From Aureivirga marina (lineage in GTDB: Bacteria; Bacteroidota; Bacteroidia; Flavobacteriales; Flavobacteriaceae), in the NCBI RefSeq assembly GCF_015767265.1, contig NZ_JADPIB010000005.1:248001-312000 (forward strand): DNA of 64,000 nt, read 5' to 3'. Shown here piece by piece: positions 53,901-62,035 of this stretch. The notes under the pieces are model-generated. The model worked only from the letters and a program-made list of their open reading frames with translations, searched no databases and had not been told where the DNA came from. A program made the position numbers and the translations under genes. Every line of letters starts with the position of its first letter. Position 1 is the first letter of the stretch.

Positions 53901-54388
53901 TTTTCAATTTCGATTTCACACCAAAGAAAATGTTCATTTCGTTCGATAATTATTGCTCTAATTTTAGAAATAAATTCCGAAATATCTTCTTTTTTTGGAG
54001 CTTTTTTAAATTCATTTTTCGGAAGAATGGTAATAAGAAAATCTGGAATATCGGCATTAAAAACTTCCGAAATAAATTTTGCAAAATGATGAATATGTGA
54101 AATAAATAATTCTTCTGAAGGTTTCTGCTGTTTTCTTGAAATCTGAGAAATTGTATAGCGTACATCATTTATTTCTTTTGAAACTTTATATTTTTTCGTT
54201 ACAAAAACAAGCTTTGAAAAAAGATTCGAAAATTCTACAGGTTCTTCATGAAGTAACTGATTACAAATTCGCTCTAAAGTTTCTTTTAAACGAAAATATT
54301 TTGCTCTTAAACTAATAGAATCTTTAAAAATTGCTTCTAAATGTTTAAAATGAATTTCTGCAAAATGTTTCTTATTTTCTTGTTTCAT
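50945..54388 (-). CDS. Dna2-like PD-(D/E)XK nuclease and superfamily 1 helicase fusion
   Basis: 1147 residues. An N-terminal helical/beta region leads to a PD-(D/E)XK nuclease: GIQGRLDLL near residue 343 (metal Asp) and KIVELKSGG near 359 (ExK). From about 690 onward there is an UPF1/Dna2-type SF1B helicase: Walker A NGPPGTGKTS near 716, Walker B VIIDEASQI near 836, motif III GDHKQLPA near 860, motif V VDTVERYQGSQRDI near 1062 and motif VI VALTRAKEQ near 1107. The order nuclease then helicase matches eukaryotic Dna2 and Cas4-like fusions. The role is probably DNA end processing, replication repair or phage defence. It is a single gene, not flanked by other defence genes. Confidence 0.88.
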   Translation of the reverse strand: MKQENKKHFAEIHFKHLEAIFKDSISLRAKYFRLKETLERICNQLLHEEPVEFSNLFSKLVFVTKKYKVSKEINDVRYTISQISRKQQKPSEELFISHIHHFAKFISEVFNADIPDFLITILPKNEFKKAPKKEDISEFISKIRAIIIERNEHFLWCEIEIENEEKSLVKVFPNAIFSTKDFWKGAQVYLVNIRVDKEQNYFPRFVILEPDYLLDISAIAECFQDYGFSAMQFLKSKFEEIPNNKHIRLGNFANLIVDELITENGVEKKFNDIFYKDFTNYPFEYTTSEDIKERDDFKTYFETAKRHFHTIKKVIQDDFQKLEINRSRVTLEPSFFSDLYGIQGRLDLLDLDEKNNAKIVELKSGGTPYPDDGRTIKRNHVVQLFLYYQIVGVLNKLRFNEITSKINGYILYSKSNLNNIRSEEPTLDVMQRIFNLRNEIIVNEHYLANNSLEFTEKLIKKINVKNLIQKKDLNPRFRDILVTQIREFQQPIEKLSETEKAYFYSFVSFIAKEQYLAKIGNGEIESNRGLASVWLSSFDEKNAKFEILYDLEISENNVANSQKEIVLKRTNSENKYANFREGDTCILYPRNENEIATENQIFKCNVKSISSEKVVLGFRYTQHNTKFFDAHKKWALEKDSMDSSFKNMYKNLYMFLHKNSDDTLEKVAKRTNKRRKILTLSPPEESNEKKFHKTYLSTEQNRILQKAINSKDYFLLNGPPGTGKTSIIIKELVEAFYKEPNSNILLLAYTNRAVDELCETINTALNELGELENTFVRIGNELSCQENFRGSLLKNITENSKKREEIESKLKAHRIYVSTVASISGKLDLFKLKKFDTVIIDEASQILEPQIVGLLPEFERFIMIGDHKQLPAIVLQNEEQSKTKNLLLEEIGLKNKKNSLFERLYIYCEKNKFDFAFDQLTFQGRMHEEIAEFPNKVFYDGKLKEAFHISTLTKEAKENLKRQVVIIDLKTKTNSVLEENLASKRMLFFSCKNEKNKTGKQNEKEADFVVSVVQKIHELYAFNGKKIDAKKTIGIIAPFRSQLATIKQKLEQANIPNYQEITVDTVERYQGSQRDIIIYSFTVNEEFQLKAIENYNDDKTVDRKLNVALTRAKEQMIMIGNKEVLSQNPIFSQLIKFVSDRNGFVKV

Positions 54389-54618
54389 TTGTGTGATTTA
54401 TCGGAATTACAAAAGTAGAAAAAAGGAAAGTTTTTCAATTGAAAAAAAACGAATCAATCAAAAATAAATGTTGTATTAAAAACACTTTTATCAATTTCGT
54501 TTAAATAATAACAGTTTAAAACCTGTATATCAACTTTTAAGAAATTTCACTTTGTTTTCCATTCTATTAATGAATTTAAATAAAAATATTTAACCTTAAT
54601 TAACAGAAAATTAAAAGT

Positions 54619-54805
54619 TTACGGTAAAACCGTAATTCTTATGTAGTTTTTTTCCTTAAAATTGTAAAGTAATGAATTACAAATATTTAATATAATTCAA
54701 GATTACGCAAGATAAAGAGTATTCCAAGTTTGCGAAAAAAAGCGAAAGCTTTAATTTCAGGTTAAAATCAAGGCTCTAAGGAAGAAGATTCCTTAGAGTT
54801 TTTTT
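54619..54805 (+). ncRNA. Candidate structured non-coding RNA with intrinsic terminator
   Basis: In the 437-base gap between two minus-strand genes the plus strand shows a series of hairpins. 54619-54635 is TTACGGT AAA ACCGTAA. 54662-54682 is TTGTAA with TTACAA. 54706-54734 is CGCAA with TTGCG. 54739-54752 is AAAGC GAAA GCTTT, a GNRA-type tetraloop. 54774-54798 is a 10-bp stem CTCTAAGGAA, followed by TTTTTTT (54799-54805). That last terminator faces the plus strand, where no protein gene lies upstream, so it argues for a short plus-strand RNA. The family is not identified. Start is uncertain; the first hairpin may be outside the RNA. Confidence 0.5.
54774..54805 (+). terminator. Plus-strand intrinsic terminator in the RNA candidate
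   Basis: A 10-bp perfect stem with a 5-base loop GAAGA and seven Ts. On the minus strand no T run follows the hairpin, so it does not serve murB. Confidence 0.85.
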
Positions 54806-54825
54806 ATTATTAAATTTTGAGATTT

Positions 54826-55842
54826 TTAATAGATATTCACTTCCATTTCTAAGGAAATTGCAAACTTTTCGAAAACAGTTTTTTGGATTTTTTGTGCTAA
54901 TTCAAAAATCTCTTTTCCAGATGCATTTCCATAATTTACCAGAACTAAAGCTTGTTTTGTATGCACTCCAGCATCTCCAAATCGCTTACCTTTAAATTCA
55001 GCTGTTTCAATTAACCATCCAGCAGGAATTTTAGTTTCAGATTCCGAAACTTCATAAAATGGCATTGTTGGAAATTGTTCTTGAATTTTTAAAAACACAT
55101 CTTTGGAAACAACTGGATTTTTAAAGAAACTACCACTATTTCCAATTTCTTTTGGGTCTGGTAATTTACTTTGACGAATTGCAATTACAGCATCTGAAAC
55201 ATCTTTAATTGATGGATTTTCAGTTTTGTTATTTTTTTCTAATTCTTGCTGAATTGCTCCATAACTTATTTTAGTTTGATGTGTATTTCTAGTAAGTTTA
55301 AAAGTTACATTGGTGATAATAAATTGGTTTTTGAATTCATTTTTAAAAACAGAATTTCTGTAGCCAAAATTGCAATCTTCATTTGAAAAAACACGAATTT
55401 CTCCATTTTTAATAGCAACAGCTTCCACTTCAGTAATTACATCTTTCACTTCCACACCATAAGCTCCAATATTCTGAATTGGACACGTTCCAACATTTCC
55501 AGGAATCAATGAAAGATTTTCAATTCCACCAAAATCATTTTCGATACACCAAAGAACAAATTCATGCCAATTTTCTCCAGCTGCAACTTTTACAAGAACA
55601 TCTTTTTCATTTTTAGCAATAGTTTCTTTTCCTTTTATGTTTAAATGTATCACCAATTTCTCCACATCTTTTGTCAAAAGCATATTACTTCCTCCACTTA
55701 AAATAAATTTTTCATCAAATTCATTTAAAGAAAGAACTTGTTTTAATTCTTCTACATTTTGAACAGAAATATAATTTTTTGCTTTCACATCAATACCAAA
55801 AGTATTAAATGCTTTTAAAGAAATGTTTTGTTGAATTTTCAT
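54826..55842 (-). CDS. murB: UDP-N-acetylenolpyruvoylglucosamine reductase
   Basis: 338 residues from the ATG at 55842 (MKIQQNISLKAFNTFG); a TTG 17 codons upstream is an alternative but prefixes a hydrophobic leader not seen in MurB. FAD-binding: ILSGGSNMLLT near residue 50, SLIPGNVGTCPIQNIGAYG near 110, and the catalytic Ser in GNSGSFFKNP near 232. It reduces UDP-GlcNAc-enolpyruvate to UDP-MurNAc in peptidoglycan synthesis. Size and order of motifs fit type I MurB, as in Escherichia coli. Confidence 0.95.
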   Translation of the reverse strand: MKIQQNISLKAFNTFGIDVKAKNYISVQNVEELKQVLSLNEFDEKFILSGGSNMLLTKDVEKLVIHLNIKGKETIAKNEKDVLVKVAAGENWHEFVLWCIENDFGGIENLSLIPGNVGTCPIQNIGAYGVEVKDVITEVEAVAIKNGEIRVFSNEDCNFGYRNSVFKNEFKNQFIITNVTFKLTRNTHQTKISYGAIQQELEKNNKTENPSIKDVSDAVIAIRQSKLPDPKEIGNSGSFFKNPVVSKDVFLKIQEQFPTMPFYEVSESETKIPAGWLIETAEFKGKRFGDAGVHTKQALVLVNYGNASGKEIFELAQKIQKTVFEKFAISLEMEVNIY

Positions 55843-55862
55843 TAAAATTGGTAGATTTAAAC

Positions 55863-55900
55863 TAAAAAAAAGACGTATCAGAAAACGTTCCAATACGTCT
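55863..55900 (-). terminator. Terminator of the aminotransferase gene
   Basis: AGACGTAT (55871-55878) pairs with ATACGTCT (55893-55900) with a short inner GAA/TTC stem; on the minus strand eight Ts follow. Confidence 0.85.
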
Positions 55901-55917
55901 ATATATTTTCAAAAAAA

Positions 55918-57111
55918 TTATTTTTTATATACTTCTAAAGCATGTTTTAAAACAGTAACAGCAGAAATCAAATCTTCTTTCTTAAGAACATAAGCAATAC
56001 GAATTTGATTTTTTCCTAAACCTTTAGTAGAATAGAATCCAGCTGCTGGCGCAACCATTACAGTTTGATTATTATGCTCGAATTTCTCTAAAATCCATTG
56101 TGCAAAATCATCCGCATCTTCTACAGGTAATTCAGCAATACAATAGAAAGCTCCTTTTGGCGCAGAAACTTTTACACCATCAATTTTATTTAATTCAGTG
56201 ATTAAAGTATCTCTTCTTTCTTTGTATTCTGCAATAACTTCATCAAAATAAGTTTGTGGCGTATCTAAAGCAGCTTCACTTGCAATTTGTGCTAAAGTTG
56301 GTGGACTTAATCTTGCTTGTGCAAATTTCATCGCAGTAGCAATTAAGTTTTTGTTTTTAGAAACTAAACATCCAACTCTTGCTCCACACATGCTATAACG
56401 TTTCGAAACAGAATCGATGATAATCGCATGATCGTCTAATCCGAAATCGCTTAACACAGAATAATGTTTTACACCTTCATCATAAATAAATTCTCTATAA
56501 ACCTCATCAGCAATTAAGAATAAATCGTGTTTCTTTACGATATCAGCTAATTCTTGAATTTCTTCTTTAGAATATAAATAACCTGTTGGATTTCCAGGAT
56601 TACAAATTAAAATTGCTTTTGTTTTTGGAGTAATTAATTTTTCAAACTCTTCAATTTTTGGTAAAGCAAAACCATCTTCAATTGTCGAAACGATTGGACG
56701 AATTGTAACTCCAGAAGCTACTGAAAATCCATTATAATTTGCATAAAATGGCTCTGGAATAATAATTTCATCACCTGGGTCTGTAATACTTCCAATCGCA
56801 AATAATAATGCTTCTGAACCACCTTTAGTTACAATAATATCTTCTGCTCCAACGTGAATATCATTTTGTTTATAATAATTCGCAATTTTTCTTCTATATT
56901 CATCAGAACCTTCCGATTTACTATAAGAAATAATATCCATTGAAATATTTCTAATTGCATCCAGTGCAACTTCTGGTGTTTTAATATCTGGTTGCCCGAT
57001 ATTCAAGTGAAAAACTGTTCTACCTAATTTCTTAGCATTGTCAGCATAAGGAACCAATTTACGAATCGGAGATTCTGGCATATTTGTTCCTTTTAATGAT
57101 ATTTTTGGCAT
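55918..57111 (-). CDS. Class I PLP-dependent aminotransferase (AspC-like)
   Basis: 397 residues of fold-type I aminotransferases. Visible: FHLNIGQPDIKTP near residue 36, the CNPGNPTG segment near 167, IADEVYREFIY near 200 (PLP Asp and Tyr), the Schiff-base Lys in SVSKRYSMCGARVG near 236, and RIAYVL with the substrate Arg near 377. It transfers amino groups, probably with aspartate or an aromatic amino acid and 2-oxoglutarate. Monocistronic with a terminator that separates it from murB. Confidence 0.92.
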   Translation of the reverse strand: MPKISLKGTNMPESPIRKLVPYADNAKKLGRTVFHLNIGQPDIKTPEVALDAIRNISMDIISYSKSEGSDEYRRKIANYYKQNDIHVGAEDIIVTKGGSEALLFAIGSITDPGDEIIIPEPFYANYNGFSVASGVTIRPIVSTIEDGFALPKIEEFEKLITPKTKAILICNPGNPTGYLYSKEEIQELADIVKKHDLFLIADEVYREFIYDEGVKHYSVLSDFGLDDHAIIIDSVSKRYSMCGARVGCLVSKNKNLIATAMKFAQARLSPPTLAQIASEAALDTPQTYFDEVIAEYKERRDTLITELNKIDGVKVSAPKGAFYCIAELPVEDADDFAQWILEKFEHNNQTVMVAPAAGFYSTKGLGKNQIRIAYVLKKEDLISAVTVLKHALEVYKK

Positions 57112-57239
57112 TTGTATTTACTTTTTAATTGATAAGCAAAATTGCAAAAAAAATTAAAATAAATCGACGTTTTTGTAAATCTTTTCTATTGAGTTAAAGT
57201 TTTATTAATCATTGTGAAAAGAACGTAAGCTTTAGTAAC

Positions 57240-58409
57240 TTGTATGAAAATCCCATTCCTTTGAAACAGAATTACTTACATATCATTTTAACTTGTGTTT
57301 TTTTGGTTATTTACAACACTTCTTTCGCTCAAAATGAGTTCGAATTGTCGTATCCTAAAGAAAAACAAAAAGTTAGTTTTGAAATGTATGAAAATTTAAT
57401 CATCATTCCAGTAAAAGTAAATGGTCATAAACTTCATTTTTTATTAGATTCAGATTTAAATTACACTACAGTTTTTCATTCAAAAAAGACAAAATTTCTT
57501 ATAAATAATATTAAGAATAAAAACCATCTTTCTTCAGCAACACCAACAAATTTCGTTTCAAAAAACAATCAAATTGAATTGAAGAAAATTGTTGCAAATA
57601 ATCAAAATATTTTAGTCGTTGAAAAGAATAAAGAGAATCCGATTTTATCGAAAATTGACGGAATTATTGGTTATGATTTATTGAAAAATTTTGTGATTGA
57701 AATAAATTATACAACACAAAAAATGGTGTTTTACAATCCAGATTATTATCGGTACAAATTCTGTCGAAAATGTAGTTCTTTTAAGTTGAATTTTATCGAT
57801 AAAAAACCATATATGGCTGGAAATATTAAATCGTATGAAATGACTCGAAATTCTAGTATTGAATTGAGTTTATTAGTAGATATTGGAAATAATTCTTCGC
57901 TTTGGTTGCATGAGAATGAAAACAATTATCTTTTTAATCGAAAAATAGCTTATGAAGATAAAAATTTCACTATTGATCATTTATTAATTGGGGATATTAA
58001 AATTAAACATCCGACAACTGTAATTCATCATTCTGTAAATCAATTAAAGCAAAAAAATGGGCGAATTGGTGGAAAAATGTTACGGCAATTTCATATAATT
58101 TTAGATTATCCAAATAAGATGATTACATTACGAAAAAACAATGTTTCTTTACCAGAAAATGATTTAGTCATTTCCAATAAAAATCAATTACATTTTAAAA
58201 ATCAAATGAATGAAATTGTAGTTCTTGCAAACGAAAATGAAGAAATCATTGATGAAAAAGAAACCATTTCTAATTTTGAAGAAAAGTTTTATTATCCAAA
58301 TGAAATTCAACAATTAAAATCTTCTAAAAAGAATAAAAAAATCAAACTAATCGTTGAAAAAGACGGAAAACAACAAGAAATTGAAGTTACTTTAAAAGAT
58401 ATTCGATAA
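57240..58409 (+). CDS. Retropepsin-like aspartyl protease homologue with degenerate active site
   Basis: 389 residues with no in-frame ATG near the start; TTG at 57240 or 57261 is used, and the latter gives a good signal peptide ending in SFAQ. A pepsin/retropepsin-like domain follows: IIPVKVNGHKLHFLLDSDLN near residue 55 and IDGIIGYDLL near 140, and a second half with LLVDIGNNSSLW near 210. In active homologues the first motif is D-T/S-G; here it reads D70-S-D. The C-terminal 60 residues are Lys/Glu-rich. Family homologues often carry a C-terminal PDZ, not seen here. The protein is convergent with the DUF4157 gene. Confidence 0.75.
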   Translation: MYENPIPLKQNYLHIILTCVFLVIYNTSFAQNEFELSYPKEKQKVSFEMYENLIIIPVKVNGHKLHFLLDSDLNYTTVFHSKKTKFLINNIKNKNHLSSATPTNFVSKNNQIELKKIVANNQNILVVEKNKENPILSKIDGIIGYDLLKNFVIEINYTTQKMVFYNPDYYRYKFCRKCSSFKLNFIDKKPYMAGNIKSYEMTRNSSIELSLLVDIGNNSSLWLHENENNYLFNRKIAYEDKNFTIDHLLIGDIKIKHPTTVIHHSVNQLKQKNGRIGGKMLRQFHIILDYPNKMITLRKNNVSLPENDLVISNKNQLHFKNQMNEIVVLANENEEIIDEKETISNFEEKFYYPNEIQQLKSSKKNKKIKLIVEKDGKQQEIEVTLKDIR

Positions 58410-58414
58410 TTTTT

Positions 58415-61400
58415 TTATTCAGTTTCTGATTGTCCTTTTTTAATTTCATTCAAAATTTCATATTCTTTTTCGATTTCATTTTGCAATTTATTCACCATTG
58501 AAATTCTACTGTTACTAGAAGAATCTTTTCTATATTTTTGAACAGCTTGCTCTAATTCTTCTAGAACTGATAATCTCTTATCTAAATCAGATGTTTTATG
58601 GTATTTTTCAATTGCATTATCCACCGGAATAATTGTTTTTCTCTTATTCATTGTGAAAACACCTTTTGTTGTAGAATATTTCTCCCATTCAGCTCTCGTC
58701 ATAATTAAAGATGATGTTCCATTATATTTACTTCTGCTTTGCATGAATTGCAGCTTTTCATGTATAGTTTGTTTTACATAATCAGGTTTTTTAGCAATTT
58801 GTATAATTTTAGTATAAAAACCTGATTGTTTTTCTTCAGAAATTCCATTTCCAATATCTGCAATATCATAAACTAAACGCAATAATAATCTTTGATCACT
58901 TATCTTATCTCCTTTTGTTGCTGCATTTTCTATTAACTCAACAGCGGAAATTTCTTTATAACTAGCTATAGGTAATCTAGGTTTGTCCTTACCATTAAAA
59001 GTAGTTTTCTTTGGTTTTATTTTCGAATCACCTGAGTCAGATGAATATAAAACTCCTGTTGATTTCCACTCTCCTAGTTTCCATTGTTTAAATTTATATT
59101 CATATAATTTCTTCTCAAAGAAATAAAATGCTCTAGCTTTTATTCGAGCTCCTACTTCCGAAGTTAATTGCGCTTTAACTTCATAATCTGCTTTTGTTTC
59201 ATGTTCTGGATTATCACTTCTTTTAATATGATACGAATCTTCATTGTAAAGAATAAATCCTTCTAAATTTGCTAGGAAACTTAAATCCGCCTGTGCTTTT
59301 CCATAAAGTTCTGCTCCGAGGGAAGCAATAAAACTTGAACCAACTGCTGCTCCAACATTTGCTTCTACACCTCCACTTCCTGTTATACTTACATTTCCGC
59401 CAAGTTTCCAAGGAACAATATTCGAATCTTCTTTAGATTTTGGCATTTTAGCAACACTTCCTTCAAGTCCTGCATCAATATCTAAGAAAGAAGCAATTCC
59501 TAATGAAACTTCAATTCCCGGAACAGGTACATAAATCAATTTTAACGAAGGCATTGGAGGACTAATTTTTTTATGTCCTTGAATAGATCCTTTTCCTTTT
59601 TCACCATCAAAACTTGCTTTTACACCAAATAATTTAGCAGAGAATTTATCTAAACTTTTCGTAACATCTTTTTTCGCAAAACCATCAGAACCAATTCGAA
59701 CAGAAGAAACAGTTCCTGAGATAACTAAAGTTTCTAATCCTGTATTTTTAATCCATCCTAAATTAAATCCAGGAAGTAAACTGGTAATTTGACTTTTTTC
59801 TAAAGTATTTTTTCCTGGTTTTGGTTCTTCTTTATCTGATTGTTCTTCTTCAGAAACTGGTTCATATGCATAAATAAGTTTAATCAATCCTGCTTCAAAA
59901 CCTTTTTTATCAACTTTTCCATCATGTATTTCAAACACTACTTTAGAATCTTTGCTTAAATCAAAAACTGTTCGAAGTAAAGCAACAGAACCTACAAATC
60001 CTTCTTCTGAATAGTTAATACTAACTTTTTCAGAATCTATCGTTAAATTATCTAAAATCTTAAGTTGAAGATCTCCTGTTAAATTTAAATTTGGTGTTTT
60101 TCCTTTTATAAAAGTTCCTGAAAATTGAGGATTTACAATTTTCAATCTATTATTGAACATATTTATAGTTCCAACTTTTGTGACTTCTAAAGAACCATTT
60201 GTAAATTGTCCTCCTGTTGTCATTCCAATTCCCATTTTAGATTGGAAGGATGTTGAAAAAATATTTATCGTTGCATTTGTATTTAGTTTTAATAAATCAT
60301 TTCCTTTTGACCAATAAAAAGTGGTAGTCGACGCATCAATTATATCATTTCCAAACTTGATACTATCTACCTCTATTCCAACGAACTGTAATCCTTGTTT
60401 ATTAAATCGTATTTTAGTTAATCTAATTCCTTGCCCTGTTAATCCTCCATTTATTCCAATTTTTTTATCTGTTAAAGTAATATTATGTAGAATTGTTTCC
60501 CAATCTCCATCATAAGGTATTCTGAATTTTAAATTATCTGTTCCCATTACATTTCCAAACAATTTAAATCCAAATCTAGCATTCATTTCCATTCCTGCTC
60601 TTTCTTCTTTATCTCGAACACCTTTCCATTTTTTCAATTCAGGATTTTCGGCAGTTATCCAAAAGAATCCTAAATTTTTATCAATCATTGGTTTTTTAGT
60701 TGGTTCAGAATCTACTGAAGTTTCATCTTGTGTATAGGTTGAAGATTCTTCTTTCTTTTCATCTCCAAATAAATAAGAAGAAACTGTATTATAAGTCGAC
60801 CCTAAAGCTCCTGATTCGTACAATTTGTATAAAGCTCCCGAAGGACTAACAATAACTTTGTCCATAAACTGGACAATATTTGCTAAAGTTCTTACAAAAT
60901 TACTTCCTCCAGCTAAAAGTGTATGAATATGTGATTCTGTGATTGCTCCTTTTAAACAAGTAGTACTAAATTTTCTTATTCCAAATCCTGTTACATATAA
61001 AATAGTAGTTCTAACCGATTCTGGAATGGAATCTACAATTTCAATTGCTGTATTTACAATTTTAATCCAAGGTGCAATTTTATTTAAATAATCTTTAATA
61101 CTAACAGGAATAACTACTTGATCAACTAGATACAAACAAAGTTCTCTAACAATTTTTTGAACTGTTTTTGTTACTTCAAATTTTTGTAATTGTTTATAAA
61201 TAAAATCCCAGGTTAAATCACCTCCTACTTTTTTTAAAGCATCTAAAGCAACATTTCCTCCTTGTAACTGAGCAATATTATTATTTGGAGAAGCAGCTAA
61301 AAAACTATAATCAAAATTTCCTCCGCTAAATTGCATCGCTTTAGCTCCCATCACATCTGCTTCTTTTTCTAAAGAGCTATCATCATTTATATGTATGCTT

Positions 61401-61855
61401 TTATATTGTTTTGTTGGCTGAACTCTTCCTTGTTTTTGCTGAACAACATGCCAAGCTTCATGTGGTAAGTGTTTTTCTTGACCAGATGCAACATGAATTT
61501 GATTTCCTTGTGCGTATGCATGTGCTTTTAATTGCGCTGGTTTATCAGAATTATAATGAACTTTTACATCATCCATAGAATAACCTGACAAATTTTCAAT
61601 TCCAGATTTTAAATTATCTGGTAAACCTGTTTTATTAGCTTTTTTTTGAATTGGAAGTAAAGAAGTGTTTGTAGAATTTTGTTGAAATTGAAATGGATTT
61701 TTAGTTCCAGAATTTATCAAATCTTGTTTTTTCTTTTGTAAAACTGTTTCTGGTCTATTATCCTTAAATTGAAAAGTTGAATCCGAAGTACTTGTAGAAG
61801 AAATAGTATTAATGGAATTTTTACTTTCTTTTTTATTTTTAAGTTGTGTCTTCAT
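58415..61855 (-). CDS. Large DUF4157-domain toxin-like protein
   Basis: 1146 residues. The N-terminal 70 residues are Ser/Thr/Lys/Gln-rich and disordered, with no signal peptide. The DUF4157 metallopeptidase-like domain (about 75-175) shows LPDNLKSGIENLSGYSMDDV, VHYNSD, HAYAQGNQIHVA and the zinc motif HEAWHVVQQ at 132-140 plus EKEADVMG at 163-170. Then come membrane-active or structural helices (about 200-370), a long repetitive beta region (about 400-780), a Gly/Ala-rich segment (about 830-870) and a coiled-coil C-terminus. DUF4157 proteins are often found with extracellular contractile injection systems and are thought to be released effectors. No injection-system gene is in the window. Confidence 0.85.
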   Translation of the reverse strand: MKTQLKNKKESKNSINTISSTSTSDSTFQFKDNRPETVLQKKKQDLINSGTKNPFQFQQNSTNTSLLPIQKKANKTGLPDNLKSGIENLSGYSMDDVKVHYNSDKPAQLKAHAYAQGNQIHVASGQEKHLPHEAWHVVQQKQGRVQPTKQYKSIHINDDSSLEKEADVMGAKAMQFSGGNFDYSFLAASPNNNIAQLQGGNVALDALKKVGGDLTWDFIYKQLQKFEVTKTVQKIVRELCLYLVDQVVIPVSIKDYLNKIAPWIKIVNTAIEIVDSIPESVRTTILYVTGFGIRKFSTTCLKGAITESHIHTLLAGGSNFVRTLANIVQFMDKVIVSPSGALYKLYESGALGSTYNTVSSYLFGDEKKEESSTYTQDETSVDSEPTKKPMIDKNLGFFWITAENPELKKWKGVRDKEERAGMEMNARFGFKLFGNVMGTDNLKFRIPYDGDWETILHNITLTDKKIGINGGLTGQGIRLTKIRFNKQGLQFVGIEVDSIKFGNDIIDASTTTFYWSKGNDLLKLNTNATINIFSTSFQSKMGIGMTTGGQFTNGSLEVTKVGTINMFNNRLKIVNPQFSGTFIKGKTPNLNLTGDLQLKILDNLTIDSEKVSINYSEEGFVGSVALLRTVFDLSKDSKVVFEIHDGKVDKKGFEAGLIKLIYAYEPVSEEEQSDKEEPKPGKNTLEKSQITSLLPGFNLGWIKNTGLETLVISGTVSSVRIGSDGFAKKDVTKSLDKFSAKLFGVKASFDGEKGKGSIQGHKKISPPMPSLKLIYVPVPGIEVSLGIASFLDIDAGLEGSVAKMPKSKEDSNIVPWKLGGNVSITGSGGVEANVGAAVGSSFIASLGAELYGKAQADLSFLANLEGFILYNEDSYHIKRSDNPEHETKADYEVKAQLTSEVGARIKARAFYFFEKKLYEYKFKQWKLGEWKSTGVLYSSDSGDSKIKPKKTTFNGKDKPRLPIASYKEISAVELIENAATKGDKISDQRLLLRLVYDIADIGNGISEEKQSGFYTKIIQIAKKPDYVKQTIHEKLQFMQSRSKYNGTSSLIMTRAEWEKYSTTKGVFTMNKRKTIIPVDNAIEKYHKTSDLDKRLSVLEELEQAVQKYRKDSSSNSRISMVNKLQNEIEKEYEILNEIKKGQSETE

Positions 61856-61890
61856 TTTTCAATTTGCTTTTTTTCAATTTGCTTCCAACT
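61856..61890 (-). repeat. Short direct repeat before the DUF4157 gene
   Basis: Two nearby copies of CAATTTGCTT lie just upstream of the DUF4157 start codon. They may be an operator or leader repeat. The evidence is the repetition only. Confidence 0.35.
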
Positions 61891-61988
61891 TTCTGAAATG
61901 CTACAATTTAAAACTCAAAGTACAAATAATTCTTGATAACGTTATATAATCTTATTATTTTTTCATAAAATAATAATATAAAATAAAA

Positions 61989-62012
61989 AAATCCTCATAA
62001 AAATGAGGATTT
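61989..62012 (-). terminator. Terminator of the secreted protein gene at 62036
   Basis: AAATCCTCAT (61989-61998) pairs with 62003-62012, loop of four, followed on the minus strand by a T run. Confidence 0.85.
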
Positions 62013-62035
62013 ACGAATATTATATGTTAATTTTT

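Noticed and set aside
57244-57264. ATG at 57244 as start of the retropepsin-like protein
   Set aside because: This frame stops after six codons, so it cannot encode the protein unless there is a frameshift error.
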